NCBI RefSeq assembly: GCF_033807575.1
Contig: NC_084727.1
Span: 2,914,001 to 2,978,000 of the forward strand
Source of the DNA: Cydia pomonella
Lineage: Eukaryota > Arthropoda > Insecta > Lepidoptera > Tortricidae
Length of the DNA: 64,000 nucleotides
Reading direction: 5' to 3'
In this document: positions 9,340-20,748 of the stretch, in pieces
Position numbering within the stretch: the stretch's first letter is position 1
Layout: every line of letters starts with the position of its first letter
Position numbers and translations under genes: made by a program
The notes under the pieces: generated by a model
Told to the model about the DNA's origin: nothing
The model's input: the letters and a program-made list of their open reading frames with translations, nothing else
The model's database searches: none

Positions 9340-11465
9340 GACATAATACGGAATATTAAATTTAAGTATTTTCATTTAAAAAGGTACAAGGAGAAGGGCC
9401 AAATGTTTAATAGAGAGCTTTTCAGGTATTACAGGTCTCATGTTAAATTGCTGATTAATGATGCATATCGTCAATATATTAACCGGATGGAGCATAGTAT
9501 AGCCAAAGACCCAGCATCATTTTGGACCTATGTAAAATCTAAAGGTAGAAAGAGGTCCACGTGTAAGAAGTATACCTATGCAGGGAAGTCGGTGGTGGGG
9601 CAAGAGGCAGCCAATGCATTTGCTTCATACTTTGCTTCTGTGTATCTGGATGACGTGCCTAAGTTAGATCCTGAGGAGGCCTCGTCGCAAGCAGCATCAA
9701 GCACAAAAACTTGTGATGCGGCTCGTGTTTCCGTAGAAAGCCTGTCCATTTCGGAACTTCGTTGTGCCACTAAAAAGCTAAGGACTCGTTCTTCTGCTGG
9801 TCCTGATGCGATTCCTCCATACCTTGTAAGAGACTGCATATTTGCGCTTGAGCTCCCGTTGCTACATATATTTAATATTAGTATAAAACTTAGCCAATAC
9901 CCTGCGAGGTGGAAAATTTCCCGAGTGACACCCGTACCCAAAGGAGGGAATGTATTAGAAGTCACAGAGTATCGACCAATTGCGGTGCTTTCAGTATTTG
10001 CTAAACTGTTTGAGACAATGATTGAAAGTCGCATTAGCCAGCAGATTGCAGTGCACCTGGTTGACTCCCAGCATGGATTTCGGAAAGGCCGTTCCACCAC
10101 TACTAACCTCATTGTGTATGCTGATTATATCTTGGCGCAAATGGATCTAGGACACAAGGTGGACTCGGCTTACTTCGACTTTAGGAAAGCCTTTGATCTG
10201 GTCAGTAATGATATCTTGCTACAGAAGTGTTCTATGTTAGGATTTACACCAAAACTCTTGAGGTTCCTCTCCAACTACTTGCGCAACCGTAGTCAGTTTG
10301 TCCAGATAGCTGGATGCCAAACAGTGCCTTACTACACACGCTCCGGAGTAAGCCAGGGTAGCACCTTGGGTCCTACATTATTTATCATCATGATAAACGA
10401 TTTGCCTAATGTAGTATCCACCGCAGAGTGCCTGCTATTCGCGGATGACTTAAAGTTGTTTAGGAGCGTGCGAAGTTTGGCAGACCGCGAAGCACTACAG
10501 CGTGACATAGACAATGTTGCGGCCTGGAGTATTGCGAATCAGCTTCCCTTCAATGTTACCAAATGTAAGCTGATTACTTTTTCCAGAGCTCGAGAGGCTA
10601 TTACCCCATCATATAACCTGCTCGGGTTACCACTGGAGAGAGTGGATGTAGTCCAAGATCTTGGGTTGACTTTAGACGCGCACTTGGATTTTCGTTTGTA
10701 TATAACCGGGATCTGTGGACGTGCTAATAAAATGCTAGGTTTTATTATGCGAGTATCGTCGCAGTTTTCTAATCCTAATGTTGCAGTAGTTCTGTACAAT
10801 GCGTATGTTCGCAGTAGGTTGGAATTTGGTGCCTGTATTTGGGATCCTCACGAGGCAAAGTACTCTCTCATGGTGGAAAGGATACAGAGAAAGTTTTCTC
10901 GCTATATGTATAAAAGGATCTACGGATACTATCCACTTCTTTTCCCCTCGATGTTTGTGTCGGGAATGGTGGGATTGGATACGCTAGAACTGCGACGTAA
11001 AATATTATTAGTGATCCATTACTATAACTTGTTGCGAAACAGAATCAGTAATGTTAAGGTGCTTGAGCGGATAGGATTGCTCGCTCCAGCGCCGAGGACG
11101 TGCGTATTAGGCGCCAGTGAGGGCGGCGCTTTGCCTCCGCGACGCCGGAGAAGACTGTTCGCCGTGGGCGGGGTGCGTACGCGTCAAACCAACAATGCTC
11201 CCACCAATCGGGCACTCTCACTCCTAAACGAACTATCAATCCAAAGACCTGATGTTGATGTCTTTTATGACTCCCCAGGATCGTTCTCCACAGCTTTATA
11301 TATGTTTTTGAGTGATTGTACCTAGTTTGTAATGTTTAACTATTTGTGGATATTGTAAATAATTCTAATTATTAATATTATTATTTAACATGTAAGCGCT
11401 TTGGTGCCTGAACTGTAAGCTTGTGTGTTGCATGAATAAACAATAAACAATAAACAATAAAGCTA
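9340..11465 (+). mobile_element. 5'-truncated non-LTR retrotransposon (LINE)
   Basis: The insertion carries the C-terminal part of ORF2 and a 3' tail of repeated AATAAAC. The coding frame extends upstream of the first Met (9403) to about 9337, so the left edge is a 5' truncation that removed the endonuclease. It lies in the intron between the first two visible zinc-finger exons, in antisense orientation to that gene. Confidence 0.85.
9403..11325 (+). CDS. LINE ORF2 fragment: reverse transcriptase, 640 residues from first Met
   Basis: The product would copy element RNA at the target site. Recognisable RT blocks in order are SAGPDAIPPYLVRD (about 140), EYRPIAVLSVFAKLFE (about 190), QHGFRKGRSTTTN (about 225), FDFRKAFDLV (about 257), SGVSQGSTLGPTLF (about 313) and FADDLKLF (about 346), where the DD is catalytic. 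The C-terminal third holds the usual post-RT segment; I see no RNase H. The apurinic-type endonuclease is missing, so the copy is not autonomous. No internal stop occurs, so it is relatively young. Best described as a Jockey/CR1-group LINE; the exact clade needs a tree. Confidence 0.88.
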   Translation: MFNRELFRYYRSHVKLLINDAYRQYINRMEHSIAKDPASFWTYVKSKGRKRSTCKKYTYAGKSVVGQEAANAFASYFASVYLDDVPKLDPEEASSQAASSTKTCDAARVSVESLSISELRCATKKLRTRSSAGPDAIPPYLVRDCIFALELPLLHIFNISIKLSQYPARWKISRVTPVPKGGNVLEVTEYRPIAVLSVFAKLFETMIESRISQQIAVHLVDSQHGFRKGRSTTTNLIVYADYILAQMDLGHKVDSAYFDFRKAFDLVSNDILLQKCSMLGFTPKLLRFLSNYLRNRSQFVQIAGCQTVPYYTRSGVSQGSTLGPTLFIIMINDLPNVVSTAECLLFADDLKLFRSVRSLADREALQRDIDNVAAWSIANQLPFNVTKCKLITFSRAREAITPSYNLLGLPLERVDVVQDLGLTLDAHLDFRLYITGICGRANKMLGFIMRVSSQFSNPNVAVVLYNAYVRSRLEFGACIWDPHEAKYSLMVERIQRKFSRYMYKRIYGYYPLLFPSMFVSGMVGLDTLELRRKILLVIHYYNLLRNRISNVKVLERIGLLAPAPRTCVLGASEGGALPPRRRRRLFAVGGVRTRQTNNAPTNRALSLLNELSIQRPDVDVFYDSPGSFSTALYMFLSDCT

Positions 11466-11476
11466 GTTTTATAAAT

Positions 11477-11648
11477 AAATAAATAAATATTATAGGGACA
11501 TTCTTACACAAATTGACTAAGTCCCTCGGTAAGCCAAGAAGGCTTGTGTTGTGGGTACCCAGACAACGATATATGTAATATACAAATACTTAAATACATA
11601 GAAAACATCCATGACTCAGCTAAAATATCTGTGTTCATCACACAAATA
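11477..11648 (-). mobile_element. tRNA-derived SINE, head-truncated copy
   Basis: Inverse of the 4823-5075 family: AATAAATATTATAGGGACAT, GACTAAGTCCCTCGGTAAGC and AAAACATCCATGACTCAG. It stops at the CACACAAATA motif, so the tRNA-like head is missing. Confidence 0.75.
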
Positions 11649-11729
11649 TATAGTAGTGTTTAGATTTAGATAGTGACTTTTATCTCTCTGTTCTGATTTT
11701 CTTTTCCGCACCAATTGAAAATTTCTGTT

Positions 11730-11920
11730 TGGCCCAAATGGTTGACTGGTAGAGAATGCCTTAAGGCATTAACTCCGCCATTTGTACTTGAAGTGAAATG
11801 TTTTCAATATTCTTACCCCTGGAGTTAAACACAATGTTTTTCATCACACTTGCAAAGAAAAAGCTAAATTTTGAGCGAAATAATTCTTAGATACGGTGAC
11901 TTTTCAAACATTCGTCCGCC
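11730..11920. repeat. interspersed repeat fragments
   Basis: A GGTTGACTGGTAGAGAATGC core is followed by TTCTTACCCCTGGAGTTA, ACACAATGTTTTTCATCAC and AAATAATTCTTAGATACGGT. The second part recurs at 55335-55430. Non-coding. Confidence 0.55.
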
Positions 11921-12242
11921 ATATTGCCATTCTTTGACAGGTTAGGCATCAAAGGCACAGACTAGAAAATTATGTAAAAATATTTTTAACGGCTATTAAA
12001 TTAATCAAATTAAATATTTTTTTAACATAAACAATAAAAATAAATGATGAACATCAGTATTTTAAAGGTAAAAGTTGTAACAAAACAGTTATCTAGAACT
12101 AAATAAGAATCTAGAACTAAATTTAGTTAGAACCATCGAATGTGAGATGTGTGTGAATATTAAACAGAATCCTTTTTAGTATAAGATAGCTAGTAATGGA
12201 CGGCCAAAAAAGCTTGGATATAGATTGTACTTTATGTCAATA

Positions 12243-12364
12243 GGCGGGTCCACACAGAGCGAACATAAGCGCGAGGCAATTTCCTCGCGCACAAAACGGC
12301 CATTGTAGACGTGCCTCGGCGGAGGTGGCGCGCGCGTTTTCCTCGCCCGCGTTGTGGACCCGCC
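12243..12364. mobile_element. GC-rich fold-back MITE, TA-flanked
   Basis: GGCGGGTCCACA and its inverse TGTGGACCCGCC form the ends, each flanked by TA. The inner arms carry GCGCGAGGCAATTTCCTCGC and TTTTCCTCGCCCGCG. A longer relative is at 16520-16712. It lies in the zinc-finger intron just left of the first coding exon. Confidence 0.75.
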
Positions 12365-12515
12365 TAATAAAGAAAATATACTTCATCTGGCTCGTTTTGA
12401 GCTTGGGAATGTTTTGAGGTTTTTCAATTATCGATTTTCTGTGGGTGTTGTAATCTTCTCTGATGGCTTTGTTTGTTTTTTTTTTTTTAAATAATATAAT
12501 ATTCATGAAACTTAC

Positions 12516-13359
12516 CTGTGTGAGATCTGACATGTAACTTCAAGTAGTAACTTAACGAAAATTGCTTATTACACGCTGAACATTTGTAAATCTTCTCCAA
12601 ATCCTTATTGTACTCAACTTCCTTCTCCGTTTCTCCAGTTTTACCACTATTTACATTATTATCAACTTTATTTACAGTTTCATTATTTACATTAGCGTTT
12701 ACATTATCATTATTATGGGTAACATTATCTGAAGCTACCGTATTTAAAGAATTCTCCACAAAATCAGCTGCCTTTTCATTACCGATATAACCGTCCTCTG
12801 GTTTAATTTCTATTTCCTCTTGTTTCACCTCCTTTTTCAACTTTTTCAGCTTTTTCTGCTCCTTTTTCAACTGTTTCTTCTTTTGTTTATTCTTCATCCG
12901 CAAATCATAGCTAGTAAGTCTTTCTTTATGATCCACTAGATGTGCATCTAAGTCTCTTAGTAACTTATAGCTAACATTGCACAGCGCGCAGGCGTAGAAA
13001 GGAAAGTTTTCATCTGTGATTTTCTGCGACCAGTAATTGCTTTTCTTACCGCCTTCTTTTTTAACTTTATTTAGATTGAAGACGGGTTTCTCTTCTTGTA
13101 CATGACTGCTTGTAGCTTCTTGTACAGTGGTATTTGTATTGCTATTTGTAATCGTATCTTTTAATGTATCTTGAGCTACAGGAGGTATATCGTTGACTGG
13201 TTGTGTTTGGTTCTGTATGTTAGCAGCTAGATTAGCGTAGTGCGCCAGCGGTTGCTCTAGTTTTATCTCATAGGAGTAGGGGTAATGCATGTGCTGGTAA
13301 CCGTAGGGGGGGTACTCATATGTGCTGAGCGGATCCATTTCTGCCATGTTTTGATCCAT
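12516..13359 (-). CDS. C2H2 zinc-finger protein, first coding exon
   Basis: The ATG at 13359 is preferred over the in-frame ATG at 13416 because a good acceptor (CTTACTTCCAG|A) lies between them at 13372/13371, so the upstream Met is intronic. The exon ends at ACACAG|GTAAGT (12516/12515), phase 1, and encodes 281 residues. Features in order: a Tyr/Pro-rich N-terminus (YEYPPYGYQHMHYPYSY), a low-complexity Asn/Thr part, finger 1 near residues 120-147 (CALC ... HLVDH), a strongly basic Lys-rich run that could be a nuclear localisation signal, an acidic Asn-rich linker, and finger 2 near residues 255-281 (CSAC ... HVRSH). With the three exons to the left this gives four fingers. A nuclear DNA-binding protein is likely; no orthologue is recognised. 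Confidence 0.88.
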
Positions 13360-13612
13360 TTTTGTGGATATCTGGAAGTAAGGTTTGTTTTGAATTAGTT
13401 TGTCCAAATTAATCATTATAAACTTAAAAATGAATTGTAGGAGAGTTGTTGACTATAGAAAAGTTGTAAAGTTATGAAATAATCATGCCCCAGGGCAAAG
13501 AGTAAAGTATATGCCCCAGGGTTTGATAGTTATTAAATAGCAATATGAAGCTACAATTGGTGGCGGCAAATATGTATTGTGCAAATGTCAACTACTGACA
13601 ACCAGTACCCAT

Positions 13613-13785
13613 AGTGTAAATTTATTCGATAGCGTAACGTGACGTACGCGTTTGCGTTAAATCTCATTTTGTATGAGATTTTGAGTTTCCAAAACGTCCC
13701 GCTTGGCGCGCTGTGTCTAAATCCCATACTAAATGAGAATTAACGCAAACGCGTACGTCACGTTTCGAAATCGAATAAATTTACA
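13613..13785. mobile_element. fold-back MITE, about 55-bp arms
   Basis: Left GTAAATTTATTCGAT, then ACGTGACGTACGCGTTTGCG; right CGCAAACGCGTACGTCACGT, then ATCGAATAAATTTAC. The centre is about 60 bp (ACGTCCCGCTTGGCGCGC). It sits just upstream of the visible zinc-finger exons, probably in a 5' intron. Confidence 0.75.
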
Positions 13786-13974
13786 TGAGAGGCTCTGAAC
13801 ACACCATAATGTGTGAAACCATAAAGCACCTTCTTCAGATGTCAAATTCAAGGCATGAACTGTCTTTCATAAGGAATCAGGGCGATAAAAGTTAAATGAC
13901 ACAGGACATTCCTCGCAGCACTACATATGACTCATAAAAATGCTGATAAACAATATGAAAACTCAAGTAAGTAA

Positions 13975-14395
13975 ATAAATATTATAGGACATTTTTAGTT
14001 TCTTGCACAACTGACTAAGCCCCACAGTAATCTCAAGAAGGCTTGTGTTGTGGGCATTGGTTGTGTACAAGTACTAAACACATAGATAACACCCATGATC
14101 CAGGAACAATTATTCAAAATTCAAAAATGTATTCTGCAAGCAGGCCTCAAGGGCTCTTTTACAAGTCAGTAAAACATTATAGTAACATCATATAGTGACA
14201 TGAAAAATACATAACAACATTTATAAAATACAACAGCCAATACCTGGGTAAACATTACATTATAATAATCTTAAAATAAATAATTACTACAATACAATAG
14301 AGATGTATAGTCTCTATGGTTAAATAATCTGTGTTCATCACACAAATAAATACCCTTACCGGGATTCGAAACTGGGACCCACTAGGCCAGACCCA
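13975..14395 (-). mobile_element. tRNA-derived SINE split by another insertion
   Basis: The left part (13975-14113) and right part (14326-14395) together match the 4823-5075 SINE in inverse orientation, ending at the tRNA-like head (ACCGGGATTCGAAACTGGGA, inverse of the B box). About 210 bp (14114-14325) of unrelated AT-rich sequence with GCAGGCCTCAAGGGCTC separates them, so another element landed in the SINE. Confidence 0.7.
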
Positions 14396-14770
14396 TCTAT
14401 ACATTTCCTATAATTTAAATGCTATTAAAAGACAAACTACACAAATATGTTAGCAATCTAAACTACTCACAAAAAATCTATTTGTGGAAATTACTTATTC
14501 TACCTAGGAACCAATAAACAACTAAAAATAGGTAAGTTATTTCAGGTTCTAAAAAATATGCATGATACCAGTTTATCAGTCAAGGTAAACTACTACCAGT
14601 AAATCTATTGCCAATGGATTGGTGTAGGTTATATGTAGGTATTTGTTACAATATCAAATCTACCTACCTGTTATATATATAATTAATATAATTATTATAA
14701 TATCGTCCTGTAATCAAGTATTAAGTTTATTATGTTTTTTGTTACATTAGCAACAAGACTATTTAACTAG

Positions 14771-15096
14771 CAGGGTTCTAATTATCAATGATGGGTATCT
14801 TGATAATTATCGTGATTTTTATGCCTGATAATTATCAATTTGTTAATAACCTAAAATTTTACGAAATATAATTATATTGTTACATGATTATTATCTTATA
14901 TTTCAATGGTTAATAAAAAAAACTAATCAATATTAGGTCAGTTTTTATTTGTAAATCGCACAAAATACCCCAATCATAATTTTTTACTATCAATTCAAAG
15001 AAAATAAATATAGCACCATTTATACCTGGGATAATCATCTGATATTTATAGGATAATTATCGAAGACTATAATTATATGGATAATATCCAACCCTG
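14771..15096. mobile_element. AT-rich element with CAGGGTT termini (possible hAT-like MITE)
   Basis: It starts CAGGGTT and ends with the inverse AACCCTG. Both ends continue into TAATTATC/GATAATAT-type sequence, and several GATAATTATC words occur inside. The 8-mers on either side match only partly, so the assignment is tentative. Confidence 0.4.
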
Positions 15097-15600
15097 TTGA
15101 AGTGTTAAGGTTCTTTAAAAGCTTAGAAAATGTAAAAGTGAAATAGTTATTTGTTTTACAAGGGGGCAAAGTTGTTGTTTCACCCCTCGTGCTAATATTG
15201 ATACCCGAGCAAGCGAAAGAATCCAAAATTGAACCACGAGCGTAGCGAGTGGTTCGAGAAGTGGAATCTTGAGCGTTGCGAGGGTTTCAAGGCATGAAGG
15301 TTAAAGGCAAAGTTGGTGCCTCCGAGTGAAACACAACATTTTTCACCACACCAATGCGAGGAAAATACTAACTATGAAATACCAAAAAAAAACAAATCAA
15401 TTCCAAATTAACTTAATTAAAAATTTATCATCCAAAATCATCATTTAAAAGTCAATTCTACCAGCTAACATAAGGAAATGACTCAAAATTTGCATCTGAT
15501 TACTTTGCCCCACATGTGGATAAAATGCAACTTTCTCATTCGTTTTTGAACAATCAAGAGGGCCTTTACCATTTGGTGCGGTGAAAAATACTTAAGTTTG
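15097..15600. repeat. interspersed repeat, family shared with about 53165-53330
   Basis: It holds GAGCGTAGCGAGTGGTTCGA and, from 15427, ATCATCCAAAATCATCATTT, CAATCAAGAGGG and TTTACCATTTGGTGCGGTG. The last three are repeated nearly unchanged at 53183-53325. No ORF. Confidence 0.6.
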
Positions 15601-15604
15601 TTAA

Positions 15605-15637
15605 GTTGTTGTTGTTATTGTTGTTGTTGTTGTTGTA
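15605..15637. repeat. (GTT)n microsatellite
   Basis: A run of about 11 GTT triplets with one interruption (ATT). Confidence 0.9.
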
Positions 15638-16140
15638 TCACAGGCACAGTGAACTCACAATGGTCTTAATCAATTACAGCCAATGATACCTACCTGGGTA
15701 CACCTGCGTTAAGTTAGATTCGATTTTCTACTCTATTCTACCTAACAGCATTAGAAAAATGGTGGGTTCCCAAAAGTGGACATGGGTTAAGCGCTGAAGT
15801 CCTTTAAACCATTTCTGCATTTTGAAAAGTTTCCAAAAACTGGATCAAAAAAAAAAATCTATTTAATCATATAATCTGGTCACAAAGTTTCATGAGAATC
15901 AGTTAAGAATTGTGACCTGTAGAGGAGAACATCCGTACATACAAAAGCAAAATGCCTGAGTTAAAATGGAGAGCTTTGCTAATGCTTCGGTCAATAAAAC
16001 ATTGAATACTATAAGGGTATTATATCAATGTTCTGATAACAAAATATATATGTATTGATATGAAATTTATGTGTAATCAATTTTTTTTATGGTGACTCAT
16101 TTCCTCCTGGCGAGTATTTGGTCCTACCCACTAAACCCAC

Positions 16141-16382
16141 TCCTTTTAAGTTGGTAGTGACCCTGCCTACAAAGCAAGTTGTCCTAGGTTCAAATCCCTA
16201 GGGCATTTATCTGTGTGTTTGATCACAAATATTTGTTCATGCGTTATGGATGTTGCCTGTGTATATAAGTATTTATATATAACTATATAGTATCCATATC
16301 ATCAACAACACAAGCCTTATTCACCTTTCTGTGGGACTGGCTTGATCTGTGCAAAATTGTCCTATAATATTTATTTAATCAG
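16141..16382 (+). mobile_element. tRNA-derived SINE, degraded
   Basis: TTGGTAGTGACCCTGCC and the B-box relic GGTTCAAATCCC are followed by the family body (CTGTGGGACTGGCTTG, TTGTCCTATAATATTTATTT). Confidence 0.7.
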
Positions 16383-16519
16383 TGCATGATCAATTTATGT
16401 TATCTACAAATTAAAGTAACATTTGATTTTCATTAATACATATAATATTTTATACATTCGAAAGAACTTCGCAGAAGTAAGCTTGTGGTTCCATTACAGG
16501 CACTTTCTGCGGTAAAATT

Positions 16520-16712
16520 TTGAAGTAAATAGGCATATAGCATACGCGCGAGGCAATCTCCTCGTGCACAAACCGCCCAGTGTAGACGTGCCTCGGCTGA
16601 GGCGGCGTGCGCGTTTTCCTCGCTTGAGTGCACCGCCTCGGCTGAGCTACATTGGCCTGTTTGAGCACAAGGAAATTGCCGCACGCGTATGCTCACTCTG
16701 TGTGGACCCGGT
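16520..16712. mobile_element. GC-rich fold-back element related to 12243-12364
   Basis: It shares GCGCGAGGCAATCTCCTCG, GTAGACGTGCCTCGG, GCGTTTTCCTCGC and the end TGTGTGGACCCG with the smaller element, plus an internal duplication of the CCTCGGCTGAG segment. The left terminus is eroded. Confidence 0.6.
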
Positions 16713-16734
16713 TAATTAGAAGTATTGACTATGC

Positions 16735-16912
16735 TACATTAGATAATCCCATAGATGAAGATGAAGGTGCAGGTAGACCGAAAAGGAGATGGCGGGACAA
16801 CTTGGATGCGTTTTATCCGGATTGGCGAGAATTTACAAATGACAGGGTTGACTGGCAAGTGAGGGGAGGCCTATGCCCGGCAGTGGGACACTAAATTAGG
16901 CAAATAAATAAT
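16735..16912 (+). mobile_element. LINE (RTE-type) ORF2 C-terminal remnant
   Basis: The translation contains GRPKRRWRDNLDAF and, 25 residues on, GGLCPAVGH then stop. GRP-x-x-RW followed by a Trp-rich tail is the usual end of RTE/BovB-type endonuclease-reverse transcriptases. Only about 50 codons remain, followed by an AAATAAATAATA tail. Confidence 0.6.
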
Positions 16913-18218
16913 ATAATTAAAGAGCCTGATGAAAACAGCACACTTACTTCTGTGATGTTCTTTCTAATGCTAAAAAAACGAAATATACTTGTTGATCTTT
17001 TCAAAGTTTAATTTGATCACCATACAAACAAATTATCAACAAAGAACTCATACTAAGTATACCTACTAAACGTTTCACTTACAATTATATACTTTAATAA
17101 CTACATAATAAATTTCAAAATAGCATAAAGCACTAAAAACACAGCAAACACGCAACAAACCGCTTGTAAGTATAAAACCGTTTCAAACGATCATTTGTCC
17201 TCGCCAATGAGCCGATTACAACAAAAATCGCGATTAAAACGCAACAGCCACATCAGCAATAACATTTTACACTTGATTTGTTTACATACACGCGAAAAAA
17301 GTTAACGAATTATGTAAACAAAGGCTTTATAAGCTCAGAATAAGCTCCCAGCGAGCCCCGAATGCCGCTGTAGAGCTCAGAGAGCTAATCGATATCTTAT
17401 GAAGGTAAAAAACGTACCTATGACGGACATTTGATACAAAAAAACACACTTTTTTTAACAACACAGTACGTGCGTGGGGAATAACTCTTGATTTCCCTCC
17501 AAAACTCACTCGATCACGCTCACATAACCTATAGGGCACATCTTTAACAGTTCATTGGCAAAATGATCTAGATTTTAAACTAAATAGCTTAGTTAAAACA
17601 ATGAAAAATTTAATCACAAATTCACATTTTTTTCGCGTGACCGAACTACCATGGCCGTCATTTTAATGTTACCATTATTAAAAAATATTTTTACCCTATT
17701 CGCATTATTATTGATTTTTTTTTAAATATGAAAGCGTTACCATGGAATTAATTCTCATTCAAACTCACAACGGACTCATTTGTTATACTTTTTTTAGATT
17801 CTCATTCTTCTTTAGGTTCTTTAGGTTGAGTTGAGGGTTTACTTTAGGTAAGCAACTGAACAGTCTGAGCACATTATACAATCGTTATCATCGAATATGA
17901 ATCAATCAAGAATCCACAGAATATAAATGGTTCTAACTGTCAGAAACCCAAAACAAGTCTATTTACCTCATGGTTGCAGCACCATCTGCGTTAAGCTTTA
18001 CATATTTATCCGATATATATTAATTATATTATGGCATTTATGTATGGCCGACAGGAGGGTTTAATGCCGGCTGTTCACACTCGTCGAGAGACCCCGATTC
18101 AGGCCAAAATTGAGTGTGTGTGTAAATATAAATAGAAATTAAATAAATTTAAATATATAAAATAAATAATTAAATAATAATTTAAATATATTAAACATAT
18201 TTATATTTAAATTTTGAC
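16913..18218. other. AT-rich intergenic stretch
   Basis: Between the left-pointing zinc-finger gene and the right-pointing SERAC1-like gene. Poly-T and poly-A runs and no coding exon were recognised. The 5' non-coding exon(s) of the zinc-finger gene could lie here; a minus-strand donor-like CATGAG|GTAAAT at about 17965 is one candidate, but it is not supported further. Confidence 0.3.
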
Positions 18219-18480
18219 GACCTGTTTGGCCTAGTGGATAGTGACCCTGCCTATGAAGCTGATGGTCGCGGGTTCAAATCCTGGTAAGGGCATTTATTCT
18301 TGTGATAAGCACGGATATTTGTTCCTGAGTCATGGGTGTTTTCTATGTATTTAAGTATTTATAAATATTTATATATTATATATATCGTTGTCTAAGTACC
18401 CACAACACAAGCCTTATTGAGCTTACTGTGGGACTTAGTCAATTTGTGTAATAATGTCCTGGAATATTTATTATTATTAT
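18219..18480 (+). mobile_element. tRNA-derived SINE, near full length
   Basis: TTTGGCCTAGTGGATAGTG (A box region), GGTTCAAATCC (B box), then the family body and an ATTATTATTAT tail. Confidence 0.82.
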
Positions 18481-18834
18481 AAATAGTTTAATCGTGGTAA
18501 ACATTTACAGATAAAAAAAGGAACAAAAATAAACTTATATGTATACATAACATTACAACGCCCTTAGCCCTTTATATTGTACCCTTCTCGCCTCGTCTCT
18601 TCCTTCTCCAATTGGGTCGGGGCGCTGCCAACATTCTCTGTGAGAGGCTCTCGACTAGTATGTAGGTACAGCCAGCATTATAGATAAAATTATAAATCAT
18701 ACACAGTCAAATTGCGGATCCTTCTCCTACTTTAGAGTCGTAAAGTATTTTATCAAAAGTATTTACTGATTCGACAACAGTACCCGTGACGAAAAATCGA
18801 CATATATATTCAGAATGCCTTGCAGTGTGGTGCA

Positions 18835-19190
18835 GCTTAGCTCGGCACAAAGCCTTGGTGACCAGGCTTCTTAGCAGAAAAACTAAGATCCGAATTTACA
18901 ATCTTAACATGGATGTGAAGCCTGGACACTGAATGTTGAAAGAAGAACGTAAGCTTTTGGTGGCTGAGAAGAAGATTCTCAAAACACAGAGACCCAATGG
19001 TAGCTGGAGAATCCGCAAAAACACCGAAATTGACCAGATAGTTGCTGAACCAAACATCATTGGTGTGACAAAGATGCTCGGACATGTTGAGCGAATGGGT
19101 GGAGGTTAATCGAGCGGTGAAAAGATCTTTTGCGGGAAAACCGACAGCACGCTGCCCAGCCGGGCGACCTAGGGATCGATTTTCAGGTGC
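18835..19190 (+). mobile_element. degenerate LINE reverse-transcriptase C-terminus
   Basis: Across shifted frames the plus strand encodes SEAWTLNVE, LLVAEKKIL, NGSWRIRKNTEIDQIVAEPN, LGHVERMG, then RAVKRSF and GRPRDR. This order is the conserved end of RTE-type ORF2. Several frameshifts mark it as a dead copy. Confidence 0.65.
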
Positions 19191-19404
19191 ACAGTGTGTA
19201 TTTTTGATATAACCGCAAACGTATCCTAGACGTAAGTTTTAGTGCTACAAAACCATTCTGAAAGATTTTTAAAATTTAGTCTTAGTATCAGACCAAGATA
19301 ATTTGGCAGCAATTTAGTCAGCCCAGACAGGGCATGTGATATTTTAAAGGTCAAACTTTTATTAATTATAGTTCTTTTTTTACTTATCGTTGCCAACTTA
19401 GCTT

Positions 19405-19640
19405 GGTCTGACTCTACCTACCAGATCATAATTATTTTTGGAAATTTTTCAATCAGCGATGTATTTCGTAAATGTTCATACATTATTTCGTATATTGTGA
19501 CAGTTGTGACGTCGTATCATTAAATGCGACGTTTTGAGTTAAAACAAAGTAGTGATACATTGCTTACTGAATTATTTTGTATGGAGAAATTTAAATTGTC
19601 TTTTTTTTTATAAAACTTATAAAAGTGTGTTCATTAAAGC
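19405..19640. repeat. interspersed repeat, inverse copy at about 25625-25775
   Basis: AATGCGACGTTTTGAGTTAA, AGTAGTGATACATTGCTTAC and TGTGTTCATTAA match the inverse complement of the stretch 25630-25765 with few changes. Confidence 0.6.
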
Positions 19641-20748
19641 GTACACTAACTACCCATTGGTTATTTGGCCGTATCAAGAATATACACTCTGTACATATGT
19701 ATTGTATTCATAACTTCTCATATTCTACTCATAGTAAGGGTCAGTCTTCTTTTACTGGCAACATTGTTTATCTTATGTCAACGCTTCAAGGTCACGTCCC
19801 ATTTTTTATATCATTATGTTTTTTAATTAAATAATTTTAAAGTAAGACTGTTTATATTAATTAAAATATTGTACTGAATATTATTTTTTAAGTTAAATTA
19901 AGATTATAAACGGAATTATTACCAAAACAAGTTAACTAACCTATATACAACAGTTGTGCACGTAGTTCATCAAGAAGACAATAGATGGCGGGATTATACA
20001 AATATCTACATTTTATTTTACATTTTCCAGTTATTGTATAAATTGTATAGTTGTATTTGTATATGTGTAAATCAAGTGAAAATGATCCCCCTACCCCTAA
20101 TATATTAGGTATAATCAATAATAAGTGCTTGCGAATCTTGTTTATTATTTTTGTATGTAGTTACACTGCACTGTCTGTAAATACATACCTAACAATTGCC
20201 TAACATACATATATCCGTGATTCGTGTATGTATGTAAAGTAAGTACCTAATTGATAGTTATTGTTATTGGTACTTATAATTACTCAATAATACAGAGTCC
20301 AAACTGTATCTGAGTCACAGGAATGTAGATAAACTGTATGAGACGACACAAATGCCTTTGTTCTAAATGGCAAATGGGGCAAAAGGCTTTCAACCCCGCA
20401 ACTCGTACTTATGAAGAAATTATGAAATAGTGAATTGAATAATTTATTTAAAACGTTGGAGAGATTATTTTTTAAGGGAATCTAATATTTCCATAATTTT
20501 AATTAAGTTTTCTTACAAATTGAAACGAGTGTGTATACAAAATTTCAAAACATTAATATTTAATTCTGCGTCCAAGTGTAGCGCTATTGTCTATCTATAA
20601 GATTATATACTATGTGTGTTAAGTTCCTATTTTGTCCGATAGCGATCATAAGTTTGCCGATCTATACTGTGTTGCCACCTTATGATATTTTCTTGATTTT
20701 GATAATTTGTTATTAGGTGTTATCGGATGGTAATGTTCAAATAATATA
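19641..20748. other. AT-rich intergenic stretch
   Basis: Nothing coding was recognised. Composition is uniform and AT-rich, without clear repeats. Confidence 0.3.

Noticed and set aside
13416..13416. ATG at 13416 as start of the zinc-finger protein
   Set aside because: A good splice acceptor at 13372/13371 lies downstream, so the upstream Met is probably intronic; the ATG at 13359 is preferred.
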